Positions 17,614-24,642 of a stretch of DNA of 35,297 nt are shown piece by piece (the first letter of the stretch is position 1; every line of letters begins with the position of its first letter). Source of the stretch: an uncultured Alphaproteobacteria bacterium (GTDB lineage Bacteria > Pseudomonadota > Alphaproteobacteria > Bin65). The stretch covers positions 1-35,297 of the forward strand of contig CAMYMQ010000139.1 in NCBI GenBank assembly GCA_947259335.1, in the 5' to 3' direction. Made by a program: the position numbers and the translations under genes. The notes below the pieces were generated by a model. The model saw nothing but the letters and a program-made list of their open reading frames with translations. It was not told the origin of the DNA and ran no database searches.

Positions 17614-18249
17614 ATGGTCATGGACCTGGAGACAGTCTCCCCGAAAGCCGAGGCGAACAAACGCGGCCGGTCGAGGACAAAACGACGGCTGATCGTCTCC
17701 GGCGCGGCGAAGGTTTTTCTGGCCGACGGATTCGGCGGCGCGACCATGGACGCGGTCGCCCTCGCCGCCGGCGTTTCGAAAATGACCGTCTATCGCTATT
17801 TCAGGAGCAAGGAGGAACTCTTTGCCGGTGTCATCGGCGACCAATGCGACCGGATCGTCGACGACGAAGTCTCGGCAAGCATGGCCGAACTTCCCCCCAA
17901 GGCCGCCCTCGAGCTGTTCGGGCGCCGGATGATCGAGATCGTGTTCGCTCCCGAGACGCTCAAGCTCCATCGGATCGTCATCGCCGAGGCACACCGGTTC
18001 CCCGATCTTGGCAAACTGTTCTACGAGAGCGGTCCGCAGGCCAACGTCGAGCTCCTCGCCCGCTACTTTCGCGCCCATCGGCGCGCTCCCGGCCTGCGGG
18101 TCGGGGACCCCCGCAGGTCCGCCGAAGAGTTCATGAGCATCCTTCGGGGCTACGAGCACATGCGCGCCCTGCTGGGGTACGAAGAGGGTTTGACGCCGGA
18201 GATGATAACGGCGTGCGTCGACCGGGCGATGAAACACGTCCTGGCCTGA
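17614..18249 (+). CDS. TetR/AcrR-family regulator
   Basis: RRLIVSGAAKVFLADGFGGATMDAVALAAGVSKMTVYRYFRSKEELFAGVI HTH; start 17614 or 17620 (GAGAGGA upstream). Confidence 0.9.
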   Translation: MVMDLETVSPKAEANKRGRSRTKRRLIVSGAAKVFLADGFGGATMDAVALAAGVSKMTVYRYFRSKEELFAGVIGDQCDRIVDDEVSASMAELPPKAALELFGRRMIEIVFAPETLKLHRIVIAEAHRFPDLGKLFYESGPQANVELLARYFRAHRRAPGLRVGDPRRSAEEFMSILRGYEHMRALLGYEEGLTPEMITACVDRAMKHVLA

Positions 18250-18339
18250 CCCGCCGCGCGGCCGGCCCCGGTGGAGCCTTGCGCCGAACCGTCCGCACCG
18301 CCGTTAACCTAGGTTCGTGAAGACAAGGTCCGGACTTGG

Positions 18340-18351
18340 TACCCATGGGTA
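18340..18351. promoter_or_regulatory. Perfect palindrome TACCCATGGGTA upstream of small anti-sigma-like gene
   Basis: 12-bp perfect palindrome; another perfect palindrome AACCTAGGTT lies at 18306-18315. Confidence 0.4.
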
Positions 18352-18390
18352 TCGTCGCCGACGAAAGGCGGGCGAGAGATTCATACCATC

Positions 18391-18588
18391 GTGGGAAACA
18401 TGACCGATGAGATCAGTGATCGAACTCTTCAGTCATACATCAGTGGCCGACTGCCAAAGGAAGCGGTGAAGGAAATCGAACACAAGCTGGAAACTGATGC
18501 CGATTTGAGAGCTCGACTCCACAATTTGTACCTGCAGCAGCGCTTGCTGAAAAAGGTGTTCGGAAACCGCGGCGGGTTCGACCGCTAG
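18391..18588 (+). CDS. Small (65 aa) anti-sigma-domain-like protein
   Basis: MTDEISDRTLQSYISGRLPKEAVKEIEHKLETDADLRARLHNLYLQQRLLKKVFG resembles the N-terminal L.aYvdGeL...e...iE..L..D..L..rv anti-sigma fold, but ends there and has no His/Cys ligands. The given start may be a non-ATG codon; ATG alternative is MTDEIS at 18400. Confidence 0.6.
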   Translation: MGNMTDEISDRTLQSYISGRLPKEAVKEIEHKLETDADLRARLHNLYLQQRLLKKVFGNRGGFDR

Positions 18589-18630
18589 CCGGCGTTCGAG
18601 AATTCCGCCGTCCGGCACGGCCGATCGATG

Positions 18631-19113
18631 TCAGGCAGCCTCGTCGCCGAGGCCGGCGCCAACGGTCCGGATGCTGGATTCGAGGGTCAGCAGGCTCTGA
18701 AAACACTCGTAGACGGCGTCGCGCAGGCTCGCCACTTCCTTCGCGGTGAGGTCGCTTTCCTTGGCGAGCGCGATACTGCTCTCCCGGAAGACGGTCCCGA
18801 CCCGATCCGCGACGTCGGCGAGAAACTCGATCATGTCGTCGCGGGATGCGTCGGGAACTTCGCAGATGAAGACCTTCTTCAGCCGGGCCAGTTCCCGGGA
18901 AACAGGCATGTCGTTCAGGGTCGCTTCCAGATCGGCGACGACATCGATCGGCATGAAGACGCTCGCCTGCGGATCGTAATAGGACGCCAGCGTAGACTTC
19001 GACACCCGCGTCTTCTGCGCCGCACGCTCGAGGCCGCCGGCGCTCAGGATCAACTCACGCGTCGCCCGGCACAGCGCGTCGTAGACACGATCGTCTTGCG
19101 GTCGCTTGCCCAT
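18631..19113 (-). CDS. Putative HTH DNA-binding protein, phage CII/Cp76-like
   Basis: AGGLERAAQKTRVSKSTLASYYDPQASVFMPIDVVADLEATLNDMPVSRELA: HTH followed by 'fmp.DvvadLE' as in Cp76/CII-like regulators. Confidence 0.55.
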   Translation of the reverse strand: MGKRPQDDRVYDALCRATRELILSAGGLERAAQKTRVSKSTLASYYDPQASVFMPIDVVADLEATLNDMPVSRELARLKKVFICEVPDASRDDMIEFLADVADRVGTVFRESSIALAKESDLTAKEVASLRDAVYECFQSLLTLESSIRTVGAGLGDEAA

Positions 19114-19246
19114 AGTTCACCATGCCCTGGAAGTTGATGACAGAAGCGGTACCCGTGCGGCGTCGGGTCGGGACAGCGCCCGCGCGATTCGCCGCCCTTG
19201 GCGAAAGGTCATGCAGCCGGTCCGGGCCGCATCGATCCTGCGGGAG

Positions 19247-19792
19247 TCACGCCGCGGCCTTGGCCTGGCGCGTCAGCGCGTAGACGACATCGTGGCACCG
19301 CAGCACCTGGCGGAAGGCGGAACGGATCGCCTCTTCGGCATCCAGCGGCATCTTCGTGCGGAGCGCGCCCAGGAAATTTCGACGCACGCGGTCTTCGGCG
19401 CTTTCGAGGGCGATGAGCGCGACGACGGGATCCTTGCCGCTGGTCGCGATCCGCACGCGATTGAACCAGTGATGAACCGCGCCCGCCAGTGTGCCCCGGC
19501 CATCGGCCGCGGCTTCCTGCCGTCGCAGGAACCGCGCCAACGTGTCCCGGGTGCGGGCGCGCAGGGCCGATACCTGGACGAGTTGCTGACGCACCGCAGA
19601 ATCGTCGACGAGATCTATCGCATCATCCAGCGCATCGAGACTGTCGACGCAGACGGAGACAAGCAGCCGCACATTGTCCCGAGCGGACTGTGCCAGTCCT
19701 TCGTCGGCCGGAGACGTGAGTGGCACGAGGGCGCCCGAGTTCCCGCCGTCCGGCGGGGCCACTGTCGGTGAATCGAGGGTCTGATGGAGCAT
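19247..19792 (-). CDS. DUF2383 / PA2169-like four-helix-bundle protein
   Basis: DSLDALDDAIDLVDDSAVRQQLVQVSALRARTRDTLARFL...ALIALESAEDRVRRNFLGALRTKMPLDAEEAIRSAFRQVLRCHDVVYAL. Confidence 0.6.
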   Translation of the reverse strand: MLHQTLDSPTVAPPDGGNSGALVPLTSPADEGLAQSARDNVRLLVSVCVDSLDALDDAIDLVDDSAVRQQLVQVSALRARTRDTLARFLRRQEAAADGRGTLAGAVHHWFNRVRIATSGKDPVVALIALESAEDRVRRNFLGALRTKMPLDAEEAIRSAFRQVLRCHDVVYALTRQAKAAA

Positions 19793-19819
19793 CGGAATTC
19801 TCGCTCGTCCTGGAGGGGC

Positions 19820-19847
19820 GCGGCGCGCGGAAACACCCGCGCGCCGC
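19820..19847. terminator. Intercistronic GC hairpin between crp/fnr-type gene and DUF2383-like gene
   Basis: Perfect 11-bp stem GCGGCGCGCGG (19820-19830) / CCGCGCGCCGC (19837-19847), 6-nt loop AAACAC; no strong U tract. Confidence 0.5.
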
Positions 19848-19855
19848 AGACGAAG

Positions 19856-20614
19856 TCAGTGGACCATGCTTCCGGAAGGACCTTCCGGCAGCAAGTAGCA
19901 CGCATCGAACTCGGCCAGCTCGCACAGGCCGTCCTCGTCGAGCACCCGGATCTCGCGCACCGTCGGGAAGTCGATCAGATTGCGCTCGCGCAGCTTGCGA
20001 AGGGTCCGGTTCACATGGACGATCGACAGGCCCAGCGCGTCGGCGATGATCTCCTGCGTCACCATCCACGGCATGCGGAGCTCCTTGGTGAGGCCGCGTT
20101 CGCGCAGACGAATGCGAAGTTCGAGAATGAAATGAGCCATGCGTTCGACCGCGCTGCGGCGTCCCACGCTGACGAGCCGCGCCCGCAAGAGGGCATGCTC
20201 CTGGGCAGACCGCCGGGTCAGGAGGGTCTGGAATTCGGGGCTCGTCGCCCGCATCCGGTCGATCCGGTTGACGGGGATCTTCACGACGCTCAGGTCGGTG
20301 ATCGCGACGACCGAATGGCTGGCCAGTCCGGAGACCAGGTTGCCCAGGCCGACGACGTCGCCGGGAAGCAGGATGTTCTGAACCTGGCACCGGCCATCGG
20401 GAAGGAGCGTCGATTCCATCGCCCAGCCGGAGCGCAGGACGTAGATCGCGTCGATCTCGTCATATTCCTCGACGAGACTGGCGCCGGCGGCGCAGGAAAT
20501 CGAAACCACACCCGGCTCGGTCGCGGAGATCGAATCGACCAACGCACAGGTCTGTTCCGCCTGGCTCGACGCCGCAGTCGTGGCAATCTTGAGATTGTCG
20601 TTGTGGATCTGCAT
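19856..20614 (-). CDS. Crp/Fnr-family transcriptional regulator
   Basis: cNMP-like domain (AIYVLRSGWAMESTLLPDGRCQVQNILLPGDVVGLGNLVSG) and HTH_Crp (RMPWMVTQEIIADALGLSIVHVNRTLRKLRERNLIDF). Confidence 0.92.
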   Translation of the reverse strand: MQIHNDNLKIATTAASSQAEQTCALVDSISATEPGVVSISCAAGASLVEEYDEIDAIYVLRSGWAMESTLLPDGRCQVQNILLPGDVVGLGNLVSGLASHSVVAITDLSVVKIPVNRIDRMRATSPEFQTLLTRRSAQEHALLRARLVSVGRRSAVERMAHFILELRIRLRERGLTKELRMPWMVTQEIIADALGLSIVHVNRTLRKLRERNLIDFPTVREIRVLDEDGLCELAEFDACYLLPEGPSGSMVH

Positions 20615-20653
20615 GTGTCGGTTCCTTTGTGTATGGGTCTCGCTCGGCCGTCC

Positions 20654-20902
20654 CTATTGGTAGGTCGGCTCGTGGTCAGCGAAGGGGCCCGCCGCCCGGA
20701 AAAGGGAGGAAGGCTCGAGTTCAGGGCGCGGGCTGATCTCCGATTCGACGAGTTCGAGACGCCGTTTCACGAGCGCGCCCACCTGCTGCGCCATCAAAGG
20801 ATGGTCTTTCAGGTAGTCGAAGACTGCCGAAGCGGTCTCGACGCTGGCCTTGCCGTTTACGAAGTCCCAAACGTCGCTTTCGGTGATGAAGGTTACGATC
20901 AT
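20654..20902 (-). CDS. Small (82 aa) anti-sigma-like protein
   Basis: MIVTFITESDVWDFVNGKASVETASAVFDYLKDHPLMAQQVGALVKRRLELVESE: same spacing pattern as the 18391 product; 40 bp upstream of, and co-directional with, the Crp/Fnr gene. Confidence 0.6.
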   Translation of the reverse strand: MIVTFITESDVWDFVNGKASVETASAVFDYLKDHPLMAQQVGALVKRRLELVESEISPRPELEPSSLFRAAGPFADHEPTYQ

Positions 20903-21056
20903 GGCTTGCTCGCGCTTTGTGTTTGTGTGGTCGCGATCCTGCCAGCCCAGAAAAAGTATTCAAGAAATATCGTCCAATATAAACACACCATTATCTAACC
21001 AGCGGCAGGTGTGATCTGTGACAATGCGGTTCATGTTTTGACAATAGGGATGTTTG

Positions 21057-21072
21057 ATTTGATGTTTCAAAT
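21057..21072. promoter_or_regulatory. Inverted repeat ATTTGA-N4-TCAAAT
   Basis: ATTTGATGTTTCAAAT, perfect 6-bp arms with 4-nt spacer in the divergent intergenic region of the Crp/Fnr operon. Confidence 0.5.
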
Positions 21073-21143
21073 TGAATGGATAGCTTTATTTGAGGAATGA
21101 CATGCAAGTGATGGATTGAACCTATCTGCGGCAACCGCGTGAA

Positions 21144-21160
21144 ATGAGTAAGTTACTCAT
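21144..21160. promoter_or_regulatory. Inverted repeat ATGAGTAA-G-TTACTCAT
   Basis: Perfect 8-bp arms around a single G. Confidence 0.55.
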
Positions 21161-21399
21161 CGGCGTCCCGCCGCGGTCGTCGCGGCGAGCCTCGGCATCT
21201 GGCCGTTCGCTGCGCGCCGCACCGACCGCGATGCGCAGGCGTTGGGCAGCCCGGTCCGGAAGGTGCAGTGAAATTTCCGGATGAAACGCGCGTGCCATCG
21301 GGCTATGGGTAACCAGGCCAATGGCGTGTGCAAGTGGATCTGGCAGACGCGGAATGCGTGCCGCGAGTCGGCGGTGAGGTTGGGAAAAGGAGCGACGTC

Positions 21400-21648
21400 T
21401 TGGCAGGTCCACAATCTTCAAAGCGCCCGCCCAAACGCAACGAGCGCCTTCAGGTCATGCTCAGCGACGTGGAGCTGAAGATCATCGACGCCTGGCGGTT
21501 CGAGAATATGATGCCCAGCCGGGCGGCCACGATCCGCGCCCTCATTCGGCTGGGCCTTGAAGCCAACGGCGTCGACGTGACCGACATTCTCAAGGATGCC
21601 GAGAAGCTCTCCGACATCCCCAAATCCGACGATGTCGGCATCGTCTGA
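21400..21648 (+). CDS. Ribbon-helix-helix-like DNA-binding protein, copy 1
   Basis: RPPKRNERLQVMLSDVELKIIDAWRFENMMPSRAATIRALIRLGLEANGVDVTDILKDAEKLSDIPKSDDVGIV; likely TTG start at 21400 preceded by AAAAGGAG; the ORF-track start (21328) is a GTG. Confidence 0.72.
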   Translation: MAGPQSSKRPPKRNERLQVMLSDVELKIIDAWRFENMMPSRAATIRALIRLGLEANGVDVTDILKDAEKLSDIPKSDDVGIV

Positions 21649-21695
21649 GGCCGAAAGCCCCCCGCTCAGCACCAGGGCAAAGCCGTCGCATTTGG

Positions 21696-21938
21696 TCAGT
21701 CGGCCTTGATCAGCCACCGATAGACTCCCACGAGATTGATCAGGGTCAGAACCATGTTCTGAACGGCGAGCTTCCACTCGCCGTCAAACGCCCCGACGGT
21801 TACCCAAGAAACGCTGCAGACGGTGAAGATCACGAAGCCGAGTCCGGTCGCGCGATTCGTCAGCCGCATCGCGACCAGAATCGCGGCCACGATGCCGGTA
21901 ACACTGGCAACCCAGCGCAATAGTTCCACAACGTCCAT
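21696..21938 (-). CDS. Small (~80 aa) three-helix membrane protein of unknown function
   Basis: MDVVELLRWVASVTGIVAAILVAMRLTNRATGLGFVIFTVCSVSWVTVGAFDGEWKLAVQNMVLTLINLVGVYRWLIKAD. Confidence 0.65.
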   Translation of the reverse strand: MDVVELLRWVASVTGIVAAILVAMRLTNRATGLGFVIFTVCSVSWVTVGAFDGEWKLAVQNMVLTLINLVGVYRWLIKAD

Positions 21939-22155
21939 CGGAGTCCTCGCGGTGCTTGTGCCAGGCACCGCCCGTGCCGGCGGGCTGCGTTCCTAAGACC
22001 TTCGATCGGGAGGCTAGTCGATGCTCCCAGGCCAGCTACAGCCTATGTGAACCGGTTCCCCACGGCCCTTTCGAACCGGTGCAACGCAGGATAAGGCGGC
22101 GCCGGCATTCGGCCCCTAGCGTCGCGGTCGAGTTGAACAACTGAGGGACTTCGAC

Positions 22156-22584
22156 ATGGATATCTTCGACAAGATTCTGGCGGATCACGGAAAGATCCGC
22201 GGCCTTATCGATGGCCTTGAAGCCGCCGGCGACGACGAACGTTGCGAGGCCTACACCGCGCTCAAGGATTTCCTGCTTTGCCATCACGACGCCGAGCAGG
22301 AGACGTTCTTTGCTGAACTCGTTCAGCATGCGGCGGCCCGCGACGACGCGATGCACATGATCGAGGAACACGGCGAGCACAAGAAGATCATCGAACAGAT
22401 GGACGCCATCGATCCGCGGGCCGACCGCTGGGAAGACAAGTTCGCCGAGCTCAAGGACGACGTGCTCCATCATATCGACGAGGAGGAAGAAGACGTCTTC
22501 GCGGTAGCGCGGCAGGTTCTTCCGAAGAGCGTCGCCGAAGATCTCGGCGTGCGCATGGGCCGGATCGAAGGCGGCCCCGGCTGA
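22156..22584 (+). CDS. Hemerythrin HHE-domain protein
   Basis: DKILADHGKIRGLIDGLE...LKDFLLCHHDAEQETFFAEL...MIEEHGEHKKIIEQM...LHHIDEEEEDVFAVARQVL: conserved H/E ligands. Confidence 0.92.
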   Translation: MDIFDKILADHGKIRGLIDGLEAAGDDERCEAYTALKDFLLCHHDAEQETFFAELVQHAAARDDAMHMIEEHGEHKKIIEQMDAIDPRADRWEDKFAELKDDVLHHIDEEEEDVFAVARQVLPKSVAEDLGVRMGRIEGGPG

Positions 22585-22752
22585 GCGTCGCATCGGCGGA
22601 CCCGTGCCGGGCGGATGCGAGGTCCCCCGGGGCTCATGCCCGGTGCCTTTAACCCACGATGTGGCCGAGGCCCCGCCACCGGGTTGAGATGGCCCGGCCT
22701 ACAAGGCGCCACACCGTAGCAGCCGCAAACTGTCGGCTACCACGAAGGAGGA

Positions 22753-22914
22753 ATGATCATGTTGGGTTGGATACTTGTCATCGTCCTGATCGTGATCCTG
22801 ATCGGAGCCGTCCCTGCGTGGCCGCACAGCCGGAGCTGGGGCTATGCCCCGAGCGGCCTGCTCGGCACGGTACTGATCGTCGTCCTGATCCTCCTCCTTC
22901 TGGGCGCAGTGTAG
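22753..22914 (+). CDS. DUF3309-like small membrane protein (not in the supplied ORF track)
   Basis: ATG 22753 to TAG 22912-22914 with GAAGGAGG upstream: MIMLGWILVIVLIVILIGAVPAWPHSRSWGYAPSGLLGTVLIVVLILLLLGAV. Confidence 0.85.
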   Translation: MIMLGWILVIVLIVILIGAVPAWPHSRSWGYAPSGLLGTVLIVVLILLLLGAV

Positions 22915-22971
22915 CGACGCCTGCGGAAGGGCGGCCCGAAAGCGGATCTCAACATCTGAAAGGAATTCACA

Positions 22972-23172
22972 ATGGCCAACTGGGAACAGATATCCGGCTC
23001 CTGGAAGGAGTTCAAAGGATCGGTACAGCAGCGCTGGGGTGAGCTGACCGGCGACGAGGTCGACGAGATCAACGGCGATCGCGAACGCCTGGAAGGCAAG
23101 CTTGAGCAGAAGTATGGCAAGGCGAAAGAGGACATCCGCCGCGACATCGACGACTGGCTCAATCGCCTCTGA
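22972..23172 (+). CDS. CsbD-family stress protein
   Basis: MANWEQISGSWKEFKGSVQQRWGELTGDEVDEINGDRERLEGKLEQKYGKAKEDIRRDIDDWLNRL. Confidence 0.95.
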   Translation: MANWEQISGSWKEFKGSVQQRWGELTGDEVDEINGDRERLEGKLEQKYGKAKEDIRRDIDDWLNRL

Positions 23173-23196
23173 TCCAGCCTCGCCGTCCTGCGTCGC

Positions 23197-23225
23197 ACGA
23201 CCCGGCCCAACCGCGGCCGGGTCGT
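23197..23225 (+). terminator. Hairpin downstream of CsbD gene
   Basis: Perfect 11-bp stem ACGACCCGGCC (23197-23207) / GGCCGGGTCGT (23215-23225), 7-nt loop. Confidence 0.6.
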
Positions 23226-23352
23226 TGCATTGAGGGGTGCCCAGCCGGCCATCCCTCGGTTCGGCGAGCAATGGCCAAGTCTGTCGGGAGGGTCCGCAGG
23301 GCCGCGCGGCGGCCTGCAAGTTGGACTCGAAGGCTTTTCCGTATATATAAAA

Positions 23353-23369
23353 GGTTGGGCATGCCAACC
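23353..23369. promoter_or_regulatory. Near-palindrome GGTTGGgCATGCCAACC next to TATATATAA
   Basis: GTATATATAA AAGGTTGGGC ATGCCAACC; arms GGTTGG/CCAACC. Confidence 0.4.
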
Positions 23370-23558
23370 TCCCGGCAACCTGATGGGGCTCTCATCGATT
23401 GAACCTGCAGTGCATCGGCGGCAGTGGAATTCCGGCAAATCTTTCCGAGTGCATCTTGGCCGCCAGCCGCCCATCATCTGCAGGTACCAATGGCCCCTCG
23501 TGCCCACGCTCCGCTTGCCGGGGCGCTCTTGCACCGGGAAATCGAAAGAAAAACGTTT

Positions 23559-23819
23559 ATGCCCAATAGTGGCTCGAAAAATAGCCCGAAACGCAACGAG
23601 CGCCTTCAGGTAATGCTGAGTGACATCGAACTGAAAATTATCGACGCCTGGCGGTTCGACGCGATGATGCCATCGCGTGCGGCGGCCATCCGTGCCCTTA
23701 TCCGAAAGGGACTGGAAACCAGCGGCATGGACATGTCCGCCATCATCAATGCGGCGGACGAAATCGGCGAGATTCCACGGTCCGATCATATCGGCATCGT
23801 CGACATGAACAAGGCCTGA
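23559..23819 (+). CDS. Ribbon-helix-helix-like DNA-binding protein, copy 2 (paralogue of 21400-21648)
   Basis: MPNSGSKNSPKRNERLQVMLSDIELKIIDAWRFDAMMPSRAAAIRALIRKGLETSGMDMSAIINAADEIGEIPRSDHIGIVDMNKA. Confidence 0.8.
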   Translation: MPNSGSKNSPKRNERLQVMLSDIELKIIDAWRFDAMMPSRAAAIRALIRKGLETSGMDMSAIINAADEIGEIPRSDHIGIVDMNKA

Positions 23820-23918
23820 CACCCGGCGAACCGCGGCATTCATCTCCTGGACCGAACATATCGTTTTGGCCGCCGATAACCCGGCACCATTCCACCTGCG
23901 CCGTCCCTGAAGGGAAAA

Positions 23919-23948
23919 CGCCGTCCTCCCGGCGACGGGAGGACGGCG
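23919..23948. terminator. Bidirectional hairpin between convergent genes
   Basis: Perfect 12-bp stem CGCCGTCCTCCC (23919-23930) / GGGAGGACGGCG (23937-23948), loop GGCGAC; lies between stops of 23819(+) and 24002(-). Confidence 0.75.
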
Positions 23949-24001
23949 CTATCGCTTTCGGAGAGGGAGGGCCGACAATCGGCGCCAGCCCCCTTGCAGC
24001 G

Positions 24002-24196
24002 TCAAGCCTTCTTGGGATCGCCGGCTCGGCCGATCTTTTCGGCCTTCTTGAGGCTATCGGCCTCCTCGCCCTCGACCGCGGCCTTTGCCTTCTCCGCAGC
24101 CTTGTCGACCTTTCCGCTCTCGATGAAGTCGCGCGTATCCTTGCGATAGTCGCGATCGGCGCTCCTGTTGCCTTCGCCTTCGTTCCTTGACGTCAT
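24002..24196 (-). CDS. Small hydrophilic charged protein (64 aa), stress-type
   Basis: MTSRNEGEGNRSADRDYRKDTRDFIESGKVDKAAEKAKAAVEGEEADSLKKAEKIGRAGDPKKA; complete ORF with upstream GGAGACCGG. Confidence 0.7.
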   Translation of the reverse strand: MTSRNEGEGNRSADRDYRKDTRDFIESGKVDKAAEKAKAAVEGEEADSLKKAEKIGRAGDPKKA

Positions 24197-24302
24197 TTCC
24201 GGTCTCCTTCTGGCTAGCTTTCTTCTACGGCGGCTCCCCGCCCGGCAAGCCGGGTGGATGAAGAGGCCGTATGTCGGGACTTCGCGCTCCGAGGGTCCGC
24301 GC

Positions 24303-24476
24303 CTAGACGGGACGCCGTCCGCGGACGAGGTAGAACACCAACGAAATCACGAACAGAACCAGGAAGATGAAGAACAGAATCTTGGCGACTCCCGCGGCCG
24401 CTGCCGCGACGCCGGTGAACCCAAAGACCGCCGCCACAACGGCGACCAGCAGGAAAATCAGAACCCAGCCGAGCAT
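24303..24476 (-). CDS. DUF1328-like small membrane protein
   Basis: [57 protein letters not shown]; internal start at 24476 preferred over 24563. Confidence 0.93.
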   Translation of the reverse strand: MLGWVLIFLLVAVVAAVFGFTGVAAAAAGVAKILFFIFLVLFVISLVFYLVRGRRPV

Positions 24477-24642
24477 GGTTCGCTCCTCAGTGCATTTCGG
24501 TTGAGGGCACGATTGGCCCCTGTCGATGGAGGCATTGTGGGGCGATCCCGGACGGGTCGACATATCCGAGGTTAATCGCGCCCGTTTCGGCCCCGAGCGC
24601 GGCGTTGCGGCAGGCGGCAGCAGGCGGCGCCTTGGCCAGGAA

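Noticed and set aside
18631-19113. Prophage remnant
   Set aside because: Only one CII/Cp76-like HTH gene; no integrase, structural or lysis genes nearby, and such stand-alone homologues are not sufficient evidence for a prophage.
21057-21072. Canonical FNR/Anr box
   Set aside because: Arms are spaced two bases closer than TTGAT-N4-ATCAA; kept only as a generic inverted repeat.
21122-21421. 99-aa minus-strand ORF
   Set aside because: Overlaps the strong inverted repeat and upstream region of the RHH gene; arginine-rich GC-artefact composition with no family signature.
21400-21648. RHH genes as antitoxins of type II toxin-antitoxin pairs
   Set aside because: No plausible toxin ORF (RelE/ParE/PIN-like) adjacent to either RHH copy.
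18391-24476. EcfG (GGAAC-N16-18-CGTT) general stress promoters
   Set aside because: Looked for by eye upstream of the stress-type genes on the appropriate strand; no convincing match with correct spacing. A program scan is needed to be sure.
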